A stretch of 64,000 nt of DNA, taken from positions 6,944,001 through 7,008,000 of the forward strand of contig NZ_CP043761.1 of the NCBI RefSeq assembly GCF_008386395.1. The letters are read 5' to 3'. The notes below the pieces were generated by a model. The model was not told the DNA's origin, searched no databases, and saw only the letters and a list, made by a program, of their open reading frames with translations. Source of the DNA: Paenibacillus sp. 37. GTDB taxonomy: Bacteria > Bacillota > Bacilli > Paenibacillales > Paenibacillaceae. Below are positions 1-9,920 of this stretch, piece by piece. The position numbers were made by a program, and so were the translations under genes. How positions within the stretch are numbered: position 1 is the stretch's first letter; each line of letters starts with the position of its first letter.

Positions 1-3000
1 AGGTGTAGGTGCTGGTGTGCTTCCACTGTTACCGCCCGTATTTTCACCGCCGCCATTGTTGCCTCCACCATTGTTACCATTGTCACTGGATGCTCTAGAC
101 ACGTTAATTTTATACTCCGTAACATGGCCAAGTGAATCCGTTACTCTAACAACGATCTTATTTCCACCAACTTGGAGCGGTAGATTCTCACTTACAGTAC
201 CACTTGAAACCTCGTTCCATTCTCCATCTCCAACAGCTATTTCAATCTTGGCAAGTGGATCAAGTGCCGTTGGCGTTAGCTGAAATTGATATACGCTATT
301 TGGCACAGAGATGGTGTAGGTATCTTTAGCCGGATCAAAGGCCGGAGACAAGCCTCCCACGGAAGGGACCAGTGTTTGCAAGGTAGATGTATCCGTACCA
401 ATCACTTTGGTAAGTCCTGTTCTAGCGTTAGTCAGATCTTGAAGTGCCTTATCTACCTGCGCTTGAGTTGCTGTCAGATCATTAAGCACTCGATTTGCTT
501 CATTCATCGCATTATCCAGTGCTGTCCAGCTTGCTGGTGTGTAGGCTGACTCTTCCAGGCTTTCACCTGTAATTTCAGTTACTTTCGCTTGCAAAGCTGA
601 TTTATCTACAACGGGTACAGATGTTGTAGGGATTAGGCCCGTTCTTGCATCTGTCAGATCCTGAAGCGCTTTGTCTACCTGCGCTTGGGTCGCTGTCGGA
701 TCATTCAACACTCGCTCTGCTTCATTCATCGCATTATCCAGTGCTGTCCAGCTCGCTGGCGTATACGCTGATTCTTCCAGGTTTTCACCTGTAATTTCAG
801 TTACTTTCGCTTGCAAAGCTGATTTATCTACAACGGGCACAGATGTTGTAGGGATTAGGCCCGTTCTTGCATCTGTCAGATCCTGAAGCGCTTTGTCTAC
901 CTGCGCTTGGGTCGCTGTCGGATCATTCAACACTCGCTCTGCTTCATTCATCGCATTATCCAGTGCTGTCCAGCTCGCTGGCGTATACGCTGATTCTTCC
1001 AGGTTTTCACCTGTAATTTCAGTTACTTTCGCTTGCAAAGCTGATTTATCTACAACGGGCACAGATGTTGTAGGGATTAGGCCCGTTCTTGCATCTGTCA
1101 GATCCTGAAGCGCTTTGTCTACCTGCGCTTGGGTCGCTGTCAGATCATTAAGCACTCGATTTGCTTCATTCATCGCATTATCCAGTGCTGTCCAGCTTGC
1201 TGGTGTGTAGGCTGACTCTTCCAGGCTTTCACCTGTAATTTCAGTTACTTTCGCTTGCAAAGCTGATTTATCTACAACGGGTACAGATGTTGTAGGGATT
1301 AGGCCCGTTCTTGCTTCTGTCAGATCCTGAAGTGCCTTGTCTACCTGCGCTTGAGTTGCTGTCGGATCATTCAACACTCGCTCTGCTTCGTTCATCGCAT
1401 TATCCAGTGCTGTCCAGCTCGCTGGTGTATACTCCTCTTCGTCCAGCTCGCCTGTTTCGATCTTATCTTTAATATCATCGAATTTGGCTTTCAACTTCGC
1501 CTTATCAATAGCAACAACATAATTTTTTGAATTCGACTCTTCTGAATCTGAATAGGCTGGATTGTTCGTCTTCGCTGTTACTGTCACTTTGTAGGTGCCA
1601 ACTTCTAGCGTTGGTACCAATTGCGACAGGTTAAGCGCCGTTCCGGTTACTTCCTCCGTCCGCTTCGTGCCGTCTCCCAGTTCAATCGTTACTTCATATT
1701 TATCTGCATGTGCAACTGCTTCCCATGTCAACTCATCGTCGGTCAGTGTGACGTCCGGTACCGTCAAAGGAGTAGCAGCAGTTGCAATGGTAAAGTACGA
1801 GTTCGGACCAAAACTAGAGGTACTCAGGGTTACTTGGCCGTTCTCAATCAAATGTAATGAGTTTGGATTACCAAATTGAGTATTATCGCTGATCACAACA
1901 TACCGAGGCAACGCCGGGTTACCTCCCGTTTCGTCTACCTGAAGTGTAATCTGTGATTCAGTCCAGTTTGCTTTCTGTACCTTGAAGATACGCTCCATCC
2001 CAAGTAGTTTTTTCCCATCTTTCGTAATTGGTGTTTTGAATTCAGTACTTGCTCCATTGTCACCAAACGTAAAGAAAGAAGAATCCTTTAAGAATTCATT
2101 TTTATTTGCAGAATTGGTATCCTCAACACTGTTGCCCAATGCAATCGTCAACGTAGATCCCAGTTCCTGCGCTTTGGCTTGTTTCTGCATCAATCCGCTC
2201 TGATCATCTCGACCGATGCTTGTAATGCGATGGGTATAGACTGCGTTCTCCTGGGCATCCCAGATAGTTGCCATGTTTGAATCGACATATGAATTGGCTG
2301 TCGTCTGATCCAGCGTATAGCCGTATTTGATCGCCAAATATGTGCTGACTTTTTGGCGTTCTGCGTCCGTCAGAGCATGGTCAAATACGATGATTTCTTC
2401 AATCGTACCCTGCCAATGTTCAATGCCCGTTGCTGCTGGGATCAGCTTGCCGACTACTGCTCCGCCAGAGTTACCAGTATCCCATAGCTTCACATTATCT
2501 TTTCCCCAGTCATTTAGTTGCTGTACCTGCTTCATTTTACTGTACAATCTAGCTATGTTGGGTTCAGTTTCCCCGCCTGTCCAAGTAACAAATTGCTCGT
2601 TCGGGAATGTCGTGCCCAAGAATCCTTCAGGGGTGTATAATGTTTGGTTCCTGTCACTGTTAAATGTCGTCAAGCCGCCCCTTGTATTATTCTGAAGCAT
2701 CCCCATACCCGTATAAGCACCCGGTGTTTGTACTCCCCATGAAATAATATAATTGAGGCCTCCAGTTTTATTGGTTCTACTAACGGTAATGATCGATCTG
2801 GGGCTCTTCCCTTGAGGAAGCTTACTTACATCCAGATTCATAAAACTACTCGTGCCGTTATATTCCAATACCGGATTGAAATTGATATTATGATTTTTAT
2901 CATCCCAATAGGTCGGTTGGTTAGCTTCCGTACTTTGGGTTGCATTGTTTATTTTACTGCCTTGATCTTCCCAAGTACTCACCTTTTGGCCACTGGCAAC

Positions 3001-3186
3001 TCCCATCCCCAGATCTGATCGTAGCCACAGTGCAGAGGCACCAATTCCACCTGGACCAACAGGAGTCTCGTTAGTCGCCTCCGCTTGAACCAAACTCATG
3101 GGCAACGTTCCAATCACCAGAATAAAGGAAAGAACCAGCATGGACATTCTTTGCCATGGTTTCTTCCGGATTTCTGCTGTGTACAT
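1..3186 (-). CDS. Secreted multidomain surface protein with five FIVAR repeats (partial, C-terminus beyond window)
   Basis: Reading leftward from an ATG at 3186, preceded by a GGAGG box 5 nt away, the frame stays open to base 1, so 1062 residues are visible and the stop lies outside. Residues 1-35 form a signal peptide with a basic start, a hydrophobic core and a VQA cleavage site. Residues about 45-450 resemble the LamG-like module with an HRITSIGRDD..GLMQKQ signature that is often annotated DUF8202. A fibronectin III-like stretch follows (about 465-555). Five FIVAR repeats of 74 residues (ESAYTPASWTALDNAM...ATQAQVDKALQDL) span about 555-920. A cadherin-like beta-sandwich (LVPSVGGLSPAFDP) and a Gly/Asn/Pro linker come last. 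FIVAR and LamG modules are typical of cell-surface carbohydrate-binding proteins; a wall anchor is probably encoded off-window. The adjacent divergent two-component genes and the promoter repeats suggest control by the BTAD regulator. Confidence 0.85.
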   Translation of the reverse strand, partial: MYTAEIRKKPWQRMSMLVLSFILVIGTLPMSLVQAEATNETPVGPGGIGASALWLRSDLGMGVASGQKVSTWEDQGSKINNATQSTEANQPTYWDDKNHNINFNPVLEYNGTSSFMNLDVSKLPQGKSPRSIITVSRTNKTGGLNYIISWGVQTPGAYTGMGMLQNNTRGGLTTFNSDRNQTLYTPEGFLGTTFPNEQFVTWTGGETEPNIARLYSKMKQVQQLNDWGKDNVKLWDTGNSGGAVVGKLIPAATGIEHWQGTIEEIIVFDHALTDAERQKVSTYLAIKYGYTLDQTTANSYVDSNMATIWDAQENAVYTHRITSIGRDDQSGLMQKQAKAQELGSTLTIALGNSVEDTNSANKNEFLKDSSFFTFGDNGASTEFKTPITKDGKKLLGMERIFKVQKANWTESQITLQVDETGGNPALPRYVVISDNTQFGNPNSLHLIENGQVTLSTSSFGPNSYFTIATAATPLTVPDVTLTDDELTWEAVAHADKYEVTIELGDGTKRTEEVTGTALNLSQLVPTLEVGTYKVTVTAKTNNPAYSDSEESNSKNYVVAIDKAKLKAKFDDIKDKIETGELDEEEYTPASWTALDNAMNEAERVLNDPTATQAQVDKALQDLTEARTGLIPTTSVPVVDKSALQAKVTEITGESLEESAYTPASWTALDNAMNEANRVLNDLTATQAQVDKALQDLTDARTGLIPTTSVPVVDKSALQAKVTEITGENLEESAYTPASWTALDNAMNEAERVLNDPTATQAQVDKALQDLTDARTGLIPTTSVPVVDKSALQAKVTEITGENLEESAYTPASWTALDNAMNEAERVLNDPTATQAQVDKALQDLTDARTGLIPTTSVPVVDKSALQAKVTEITGESLEESAYTPASWTALDNAMNEANRVLNDLTATQAQVDKALQDLTNARTGLTKVIGTDTSTLQTLVPSVGGLSPAFDPAKDTYTISVPNSVYQFQLTPTALDPLAKIEIAVGDGEWNEVSSGTVSENLPLQVGGNKIVVRVTDSLGHVTEYKINVSRASSDNGNNGGGNNGGGENTGGNSGSTPAPTP
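421..1510 (-). repeat. Five tandem FIVAR-coding repeats, 222-bp period
   Basis: Five in-frame copies of about 222 bp (74 codons). Reading in the gene's direction, copy 1 is divergent. Copies 2 and 5 share one set of variants (coding ANRVLNDL and GESLEES), while copies 3 and 4 share another (AERVLNDP, GENLEES). Copies 3 and 4 look identical base for base over their whole length (about 630-851 and 852-1073). Confidence 0.9.
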
Positions 3187-3261
3187 AATTTCCTCCTACT
3201 TAATATGTTATTTTTGGACTGCTTACTGACTCAAAACATCATATCTACCCTCATCTTGCTT

Positions 3262-3297
3262 ATTCTACACATGGCCTCTTACCAAACTCTTACCAAA
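3262..3297 (-). promoter_or_regulatory. SARP-like direct repeats before a -10-like hexamer
   Basis: On the minus strand GTTTGGTAAGA occurs twice in direct repeat with an exact 11-bp period (3278-3297). A TAGAAT hexamer follows about 10 bp downstream (3262-3267), roughly 75 bp before the surface-protein start. SARP/BTAD activators are known to bind heptameric direct repeats with 11-bp phasing about 8 bp upstream of the -10 element, and a BTAD response regulator is encoded next door. The assignment is inferred from layout. Confidence 0.5.
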
Positions 3298-3316
3298 CCT
3301 TTCACTAGCAAATACG

Positions 3317-3351
3317 ACAAAAAAAACAACCTCGCAAACGAAGCTGCAAGG
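3317..3351 (-). terminator. Rho-independent terminator after BTAD regulator
   Basis: The minus-strand RNA has CCTTGCA pairing with TGCGAGG (one G-U pair, 8-nt loop), followed by UUGUUUUUUUUG, just past the regulator's TGA stop. Confidence 0.75.
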
Positions 3352-3364
3352 CTGTGTATTTCAA

Positions 3365-4501
3365 TCAAATATTCGAATTTTTCCATTGTTGGTACCATAA
3401 CTCAACTTCCAGGCCAGGACGTATACCTGCCTCTTGTTCTAACGTAGTGACCAACTGATTATATTGAGCGATCACAGGATCTTTATTACCTAATCGATCA
3501 TAGGTCTTCATTAAGGCCAATCCGACTTCCTCCAATGATGGCTCGAATTGCTGTACCCGGTGATATAGCGTGAGTGCTTCCGTATTCTGTCCCAGCTCGA
3601 TGTAATATTGTGCGAGTTGCATGGCGTGGTTACGCCAGAGTGCATGCAATCGCTGGCGCTCCAACTCAGCCCAGACATAATCGTCCTCTCCATAATATTT
3701 GCCTTCATATTGATCTGAGGTCTGCCGATGTTCAGCTATTGTAGACGAAGATAATAGAGGCAATCGGTTAAGACGGCTCTCCCATTCTTCCACGTCAATC
3801 CTGAATTCACCCGTCTCCAATAGATAACCAAACTGTTGATAACGAATGACCATCTTGTCCTCACCCATGAATTCGTTCATCATGCTGCGTAAGCGATGGA
3901 TGCCACTGTGCAGATTGGATATACCTCTCCGCTCATCCAACTCTGGCCACAACAGTTCAAGTAGCTTATCCCGCTTAATCGGTTTGTTCCGATGGTGGAG
4001 CAAATAGGCAAATAACTCTCTAATCTTGGTTGTTCTGAACTTCATATGTTTTGGCGTCTCATTTGGGTGCACTTGGACTTGGAGCATCCCCAGACAACGG
4101 ATCAACATGGATGGCCCTTCTGCTATATTCAGACTTGCTGACACCGTTCGGCGTTGATACATCTTCATCGTTTTTTCCAAACGGTCACGCGTTACAGGCT
4201 TCATAATATAGTCCAGCACTTCAAGCCCATAGGCCGTCAGTGCATGTTCGTTATATGCGGTTGTGAAAATAACTTCTGTTCCAGGAGAAACCTCATGGAT
4301 ACGTTCGGTTGCCTCGATCCCGTTCATCCCCGGCATTTGAACGTCCATGAAGACGATTTCCGGCAGATGAAGTTTGATCTGATCTATGGCTTCCTGTGCC
4401 GTCAGAAAAGAGCCGATAACTTCGCAATCCTCTCTCTCTTGCAACAGTTTGTTCAACCTGCTCAGAGCGAGATATTCATCATCTACCAAAATCACTCTCA
4501 T
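3365..4501 (-). CDS. Response regulator with BTAD (SARP-type) output domain
   Basis: The protein has about 378 residues. An N-terminal receiver carries the acidic pair DD (7-8), phospho-acceptor Asp53 in VFMDVQMPG and a Lys in the YIMKP motif. A winged-helix segment of the OmpR/SARP kind follows (about 135-225; RTTKIRELFAYLLHH, then LHSGIHRLR). The C-terminal half is the helical bacterial transcriptional activator domain (YYIELGQNTEALTLYHRVQQFEP). The ATG at 4501 is chosen because AGAGGAG lies 8 nt upstream; a GTG two codons earlier is too close to it. The divergent neighbour is a large hybrid kinase, so the two almost certainly form a two-component pair. Receiver-BTAD proteins are known as DNA-binding activators. 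Direct repeats of the SARP type lie upstream of the surface-protein gene and the giant adhesin gene, which may be its targets. Confidence 0.85.
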   Translation of the reverse strand: MRVILVDDEYLALSRLNKLLQEREDCEVIGSFLTAQEAIDQIKLHLPEIVFMDVQMPGMNGIEATERIHEVSPGTEVIFTTAYNEHALTAYGLEVLDYIMKPVTRDRLEKTMKMYQRRTVSASLNIAEGPSMLIRCLGMLQVQVHPNETPKHMKFRTTKIRELFAYLLHHRNKPIKRDKLLELLWPELDERRGISNLHSGIHRLRSMMNEFMGEDKMVIRYQQFGYLLETGEFRIDVEEWESRLNRLPLLSSSTIAEHRQTSDQYEGKYYGEDDYVWAELERQRLHALWRNHAMQLAQYYIELGQNTEALTLYHRVQQFEPSLEEVGLALMKTYDRLGNKDPVIAQYNQLVTTLEQEAGIRPGLEVELWYQQWKNSNI

Positions 4502-4594
4502 ATGCACAACTCCTCTGGCTCACTGATCACCCTTTAATCTATAATTTTACCATAAATCCTGACGTGGGACCGCTATCATTTATATATAGAATCT

Positions 4595-7500
4595 ATGTTC
4601 CGGTATTCAAAAAAATGTTCATCTTTGGAAGAGGACATGCAGGAATTTGAAATAAACTGTCGAAAACTAAAGTCTGCCATGAAACCTATAACCTATAAAA
4701 AGACACCCCGATATGTATTGCTGTCGATTCTATTCCTGACTATTTTGCTTGGCTTTCGCTGGATATGGTCTGAGACTTTCACTATACCCGCACATCCTGA
4801 ACCCATTGAAGGCTTGTTAGACCTTCGAGGCTGGGACCTCGCCAACACTTCACCCATATCCCTGGATGGAGAATGGGAGTTTTATCCCCAGACGTTAATC
4901 TCTACTCGTGACGCGAAAATAACGGATAACCCATCCTCATGGATTCAAGTTCCTGATGACTGGCGTAATGCATTACCACAATCCTCATCATCGTTCGGAT
5001 ATGGGACGTACCGTCTTCGCATACTTTTAGATCCATCTGTGGAGGAAGTCTCTCTCTGGGCTCAGAAAATCCAGGCATCTTCGATCATCGAGATGAACGG
5101 GACCATTGTTGCCGAATTCGGCCAACCTGCCACTCATGCCGAAGCCTATCGACCAGAAAGGACTGCATTTACAACTTCCTATGTGCTTGACGGCGCCAGT
5201 GAACTTAATCTTTTGGTGCAGACAGCCAATTTTGACGATCCATATAGCGGTGGGATCACACGCTCTCTCTATTTTGGTTCTCCAGAAGCCATTGGAAGTG
5301 AACGAGGATTATCCATTGACCTGCAAAAGATTACATTCGCCATACTGATTTTGCACAGCCTATACGCTTTTGTTATGTTTCTGTTTATCCGGAAGGAACG
5401 AGCTCTGCTGACGTTCTCAATGCTAACACTGGTTGCTGCCCTAACGGTCGTCTCCGACCATGACAGTCTGTTATTAAGTTGGATTCCACTCAACTTCACT
5501 TGGATCGTTAAGGCCAAAGCGTTATCCTATCCGTTGTTCGCATTCTTTCTTTTACAGATGGCTAGAAGCTTCTCCCATAGTCTACAAGGACGTAGATTAT
5601 TCCGAGCCTATGCCAGCATGCTTGGTATCTACTTTGTATTTCTATTGATTGCACCGGTGACCCTTGTCTACCATGTGCTGGAGACAGGACTTTCTAATTT
5701 CCTGTACCTATTTGCTATCGGCTGGTCTGTGTACCTGTTCTTCCGCATGGCTGCCGAGAAGCGAAGGGACGCCAGCTTTTTGTTATTTGCGGCAACCAGC
5801 AGCTTATCCAGCGTACTATGGGGAATTGTGAACTCACATAGCGAAATTACCAATGTATATTATCCAATAGATGTTATTGCGGCCATATTCGGCTTTGCCG
5901 CGTATTGGTTCAGGAAATACTTCCGTAATTCAAGCGAAATTGAGAAGTTGTACGAGCAGCTCAAAGAGGAGGATCGCCAGAAGGATCAGTTTCTTGTGAA
6001 TACGGCTCATGAATTGCGTACACCGCTGCACGGGATCATCAATATCGCCGAGAGCATCGCGGTCCGTGAACGGCGTAAATCAGGTGGGCAACAGGCAGAA
6101 GACATGAAGCTGTTAGTTACCATCGGCCGACGCATGTCCCAACTGGTTGATGACCTCCTTGATGTCATTCGTTTGAAGGAAAAACGTATTACACTTCAGA
6201 AGAAACCTTTATCTCTTGCCTCGGTCATTCCAGGCGTGATCGGTATGTTCCGATTCATGGCAGAGGGCAAGCCCATCCATATGCAGGTGGATATTCCAGA
6301 CTCACTGCCGTTGATTCAGGCCGATGAGAGAAGACTTGTTCAGGTGCTCTACAACCTGTTGCATAATGCACTCAAATTTACCGATGAGGGTACAATTACC
6401 GTGTCCGTTCGGGAACATGGAGAGTACGTCTTGATTCAAATTTCAGATACAGGTGTTGGTATGAGTGAGGAGATACAACAGCGAATATTCGAGGCGTATG
6501 AACAAGGGACTCCAGAGGCCCGTTTAAGCGGAGGAATCGGCCTCGGTCTCAATATCAGTAGGCAGCTTACCGAACTCCATGGCGGCCAACTCACCGTGCA
6601 ATCCGTACCTGGGCAAGGATCGACCTTCCAGATCTCGCTTCCACGGGAAGACACTGCATCGCTATCGGACCAGACTGAGCAGCAATGGGACGCTCACAGC
6701 TTCGATGAAATTGCGATTGCAGAGCCGCAGCAGCAGACCGTCTCTCATGATAAGACTGCCGCAAGAATTCTTGCCGTCGATGATGATCCTGTTAACCTGC
6801 GAGTACTGATCTCCATGCTTGCGAATGAACCTTACCATATTCAACCTGCAGCCTCGGCGCTTGAGGCACTTGAATTGTTGGATAAGGAGCCTTGGGACTT
6901 ACTGATTGCCGATGTCATGATGCCCCATATATCCGGTTATGAATTGACCGAGAAAGTACGCAAGCGTTATTCGGTATCCGAGCTTCCCATCCTGTTGCTG
7001 ACGGCCCGTAACGAACCAGCGGATGTATACGCCGGATTCATGGCCGGTGCTACGGACTATGTCACCAAGCCCGTGGATGCCGTTGAATTAAGGCATCGCA
7101 TCGGGTCTCTAATTGTACTGAAACAATCCATTGATGAGCGACTGCGCATGGAGGCTGCTTACTTACAAGCACAGATTCAGCCCCATTTTCTTTTTAATAC
7201 GCTCAATTCAATCATGGTTCTTAGTGAGATGGACACGGAGCGAATGCAGAAACTGGGCGATGCTTTTATCGAGTACCTTCAGACCAGCTTTCATTTTGTT
7301 AATTCGGAGAAAATGGTTGAGGTCACTCATGAGTTGGATCTCTCCCGCGCCTATCTCTACATTGAGAAAGAACGATTCATGCATCGGTTGAACGTCATCT
7401 GGGATATTCCCGATGATCTCGATCTATCCCTGCCGCCACTCACCATTCAACCGCTCATTGAGAATGCTGTTCGACATGGTATTCTCAGCAAAGTTGAGGG

Positions 7501-7768
7501 TGGAACCGTGCATATCCGAATTATCAACCAAACAGCGTCCACCTTGATTGAGATCGAGGATGACGGTGTGGGGATGCAGCCCGAGCAGATCGAACGGGCA
7601 CTGGCATGGCCCAAGAAAGGTCCCGGCGGAACTGGAGGCATTGGATTAACCAACACACATCGCCGGTTGACCCAGATGTACGGACAAGGTTTGACCATCG
7701 TCAGCTCGCCGGGCCAAGGTACGAAAGTTTCCTTTGTCATCCCTTTGGACCACAGCATAAGAGCCTGA
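4595..7768 (+). CDS. Giant hybrid sensor kinase: 7TMR-DISM, HisKA kinase, receiver, LytS-type kinase
   Basis: Up to 1057 residues. The order is a membrane anchor (about 40-58), an extracytoplasmic galactose-binding-like 7TMR-DISM domain (about 70-240, with DGEWEFYP), seven membrane helices (about 245-445), and a HisKA domain with NTAHELRTPLHG. Next comes a complete HATPase domain (NALKF, DTGVGM, GGIGLGL), then a receiver (VDDDP, IADVMMPH, TKP), and finally a second kinase of the LytS/His_kinase type (IQPHFLFNTLNS) with its own HATPase (DDGVGM, GGTGGIGLTN). The frame has three Met starts: 4595 with no visible ribosome-binding site, 4637 preceded closely by GGAAGAGG, and 4679. The later ones give a more usual N-terminus. 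It is divergent from the BTAD regulator, its likely partner. Two kinase modules in one chain suggest it can feed two outputs. Confidence 0.85.
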   Translation: MFRYSKKCSSLEEDMQEFEINCRKLKSAMKPITYKKTPRYVLLSILFLTILLGFRWIWSETFTIPAHPEPIEGLLDLRGWDLANTSPISLDGEWEFYPQTLISTRDAKITDNPSSWIQVPDDWRNALPQSSSSFGYGTYRLRILLDPSVEEVSLWAQKIQASSIIEMNGTIVAEFGQPATHAEAYRPERTAFTTSYVLDGASELNLLVQTANFDDPYSGGITRSLYFGSPEAIGSERGLSIDLQKITFAILILHSLYAFVMFLFIRKERALLTFSMLTLVAALTVVSDHDSLLLSWIPLNFTWIVKAKALSYPLFAFFLLQMARSFSHSLQGRRLFRAYASMLGIYFVFLLIAPVTLVYHVLETGLSNFLYLFAIGWSVYLFFRMAAEKRRDASFLLFAATSSLSSVLWGIVNSHSEITNVYYPIDVIAAIFGFAAYWFRKYFRNSSEIEKLYEQLKEEDRQKDQFLVNTAHELRTPLHGIINIAESIAVRERRKSGGQQAEDMKLLVTIGRRMSQLVDDLLDVIRLKEKRITLQKKPLSLASVIPGVIGMFRFMAEGKPIHMQVDIPDSLPLIQADERRLVQVLYNLLHNALKFTDEGTITVSVREHGEYVLIQISDTGVGMSEEIQQRIFEAYEQGTPEARLSGGIGLGLNISRQLTELHGGQLTVQSVPGQGSTFQISLPREDTASLSDQTEQQWDAHSFDEIAIAEPQQQTVSHDKTAARILAVDDDPVNLRVLISMLANEPYHIQPAASALEALELLDKEPWDLLIADVMMPHISGYELTEKVRKRYSVSELPILLLTARNEPADVYAGFMAGATDYVTKPVDAVELRHRIGSLIVLKQSIDERLRMEAAYLQAQIQPHFLFNTLNSIMVLSEMDTERMQKLGDAFIEYLQTSFHFVNSEKMVEVTHELDLSRAYLYIEKERFMHRLNVIWDIPDDLDLSLPPLTIQPLIENAVRHGILSKVEGGTVHIRIINQTASTLIEIEDDGVGMQPEQIERALAWPKKGPGGTGGIGLTNTHRRLTQMYGQGLTIVSSPGQGTKVSFVIPLDHSIRA

Positions 7769-7921
7769 GCGATAAGATCGTTCTAATGACTCTACAGCCG
7801 CATACTGTACGATCGGTATCCGTATACTTTGTGTAAAAGGTCTAAGGGGAACGCGATGATAGCGGACATGTTCAAGTTCAATTCCAAGCTCAAGTTCAGG
7901 TTCTGACATACCAAATAAACC

Positions 7922-7966
7922 AAAAGAGAGCTAAGCCGGGACGAAACCCGTGCTTAGCTCTCTTTT
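7922..7966. terminator. Bidirectional terminator between hybrid kinase and mqo
   Basis: AAAAGAGAGCTAAGC pairs perfectly with GCTTAGCTCTCTTTT around a 15-nt loop. A/T runs on both sides let it serve the two convergent genes. Confidence 0.85.
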
Positions 7967-8004
7967 CTATGGCTTCATTATGATCTAACACGATAAGCTA
8001 AACG

Positions 8005-9510
8005 TTATACGTGCAGGACTTGTTTTTCATCCGATAATCCCAGCGCTTTGGCTGTTGAAGAATGAACCTCTTTGAGGAGATCCAGATTCTCCACAAGGGA
8101 TATGCCGTAGGAAGGAATCATTTCCTTGATCTTTGGCTCCCATGCCTCCATATGCTGCGGGAAGCACCGCTGAAGAATCTCAAGCATGACCTGAACCGCG
8201 GTGGATGCACCCGGTGATGCACCTAACAAAGCCGCAATTGTTCCATCTGCAGATGTGACCACTTCCGTACCGAATTGGAGCGTTCCTTTGCCACCTTGGA
8301 CGGTATCCTTGATGACCTGAACACGCTGCCCTGCCAGAACCATATCCCAATCCTCACTCTTCGCACCCGGAACAAAATCACGCAATTCTGCCATACGTTG
8401 TTCTTTGGATAACATCAGTTGTTGGATCAGATATTTGGTCAAAGAAATTTCTTTGACACCTGCTGCAAGCATCGTAAGCAGATTATGCATCTTAACCGAC
8501 GTGATTAAGTCAGCATTGGAACCCGTCTTCAGGAACTTCGGCGAGAACCCGGCAAACGGTCCGAATAACAGCGACTTCTTATTGTCGATAAACCGGGTAT
8601 CCAGATGTGGAACGGACATAGGCGGAGCCCCTACCGAAGCCTTACCATATACCTTGGCATGATGCTGTTCCACGACTTTTTGATTTTTGCACACCATAAA
8701 GATGCCACTGACCGGGAATCCGCCGATATGTTTACCTTCCGGAATGCCCGTCTTCTGGAGCAAATGCAGACTTCCGCCGCCCGCACCAATGAAGACGAAT
8801 TTCGCCTTATGGCGTTCGACTGCACCGCTCTTCAGGTTTTTCACGGACAGTTCCCATTGTCCATCGCTGGTGCGTTTCATATTCTTCACGCTATGTTGGT
8901 AGTGGATGCCCACGTGTTGTTCCTTCAAATGTTTGATTAGCATACGCGTTAAAGCACCAAAGTTAACGTCCGTACCGGAGTCAATTTTGGTTGCTGCAAC
9001 AGGCTCATTACTTGTACGATCTTTCATCATTAGCGGCATCCATTTCGCCAGTTCTTTCTTGTTATCCGAGAATTCCATGCCTGCGAACAACGGGTGATTC
9101 GACAAGGAGTCATAACGTCTTTTCAAAAACTGGACATTGCTCTCTCCATGTACATAACTCAAATGAGGAATCGGCATAATGAAGTCCCGCGGATTACGAA
9201 TCAGACGGCTATTGACGAGATAGGACCAAAATTGCTTTGAGATCTGAAATTGTTCATTCACTTTAATCGCTTTGCTAATATCTACGGTTCCGTCTGGTCG
9301 TTCAACGGTATAGTTAAGTTCGCACAATGCAGCATGCCCGGTTCCGGCATTATTCCATTCATTGGAACTTTCCTCTCCTGCAGTGGCTAGCTTTTCGAAA
9401 ACCTTAATATTCCAGTCTGGTGCCAATTCTTTTAGCAAAGTTCCCAAAGTTGCACTCATAATTCCGGCACCAATCAAGATAACATCTGTACTCGTTTGTC
9501 CCTGGCTCAT
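8005..9510 (-). CDS. mqo: Malate:quinone oxidoreductase
   Basis: The 501-residue length is normal for Mqo. It is an FAD-dependent peripheral membrane enzyme that oxidises L-malate to oxaloacetate and passes electrons to the quinone pool, bypassing NAD malate dehydrogenase. The N-terminal nucleotide-binding motif is [14 protein letters not shown], followed by [28 protein letters not shown] family sequence (seen here as [14 protein letters not shown]), and [15 protein letters not shown] in the middle. The C-terminal part has [12 protein letters not shown], as in the family. The ATG at 9510 follows AAGGACGG. The gene is monocistronic, flanked by a terminator and a 410-bp upstream region. Confidence 0.95.
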   Translation of the reverse strand: MSQGQTSTDVILIGAGIMSATLGTLLKELAPDWNIKVFEKLATAGEESSNEWNNAGTGHAALCELNYTVERPDGTVDISKAIKVNEQFQISKQFWSYLVNSRLIRNPRDFIMPIPHLSYVHGESNVQFLKRRYDSLSNHPLFAGMEFSDNKKELAKWMPLMMKDRTSNEPVAATKIDSGTDVNFGALTRMLIKHLKEQHVGIHYQHSVKNMKRTSDGQWELSVKNLKSGAVERHKAKFVFIGAGGGSLHLLQKTGIPEGKHIGGFPVSGIFMVCKNQKVVEQHHAKVYGKASVGAPPMSVPHLDTRFIDNKKSLLFGPFAGFSPKFLKTGSNADLITSVKMHNLLTMLAAGVKEISLTKYLIQQLMLSKEQRMAELRDFVPGAKSEDWDMVLAGQRVQVIKDTVQGGKGTLQFGTEVVTSADGTIAALLGASPGASTAVQVMLEILQRCFPQHMEAWEPKIKEMIPSYGISLVENLDLLKEVHSSTAKALGLSDEKQVLHV

Positions 9511-9837
9511 GTCTACCGTCCTTATATCCTATATTTGCCAAAAGGATGTAAGCGTTATCGATTTGGCATTTGCAGCAAGCCCATTCTTGAACGGGGTCGC
9601 ACCTTCTCTGAATGATTATAACCTTGATCTAGTGTATCAATAATATAGAGCAATTTAAATATGCAATTTCAAGATATTTGCTATTCCATCAGTATACGCT
9701 AGTTTACATCGGAACGTTAGCCCGGTTATAGGCCTGAAAGATTTATTTGTTCAAAACAAAGAAAGGAGCCCGGTTTTAGGGGGACTTGGCACATGAAAAG
9801 TTGTATAGCCTTATTTAGTCGTGAAAATGGATGCGCT
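9511..9837. other. Upstream region of mqo, no gene seen
   Basis: On the minus strand a TATAAT hexamer (9615-9620) with an AT-rich, poorly matched -35 about 17 bp upstream could be the mqo promoter. No convincing small gene was seen; a short plus-strand frame at 9793-10005 has no homology cue and runs into the ABC gene. Confidence 0.35.
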
Positions 9838-9876
9838 AAAGAGCCGCTCTCGAATGTTTCGCTAAGCGGCTCTTTA
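9838..9876. terminator. Terminator hairpin after the ABC operon
   Basis: AAAGAGCCGCT pairs with AGCGGCTCTTT around a 16-nt loop, 45 bp beyond the last ABC gene's stop. The T-runs are short (TTTA). Confidence 0.6.
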
Positions 9877-9920
9877 TTGTTTGAAATGACTATCACAGCC
9901 AACGGCGTTTCGGGGAGTAC

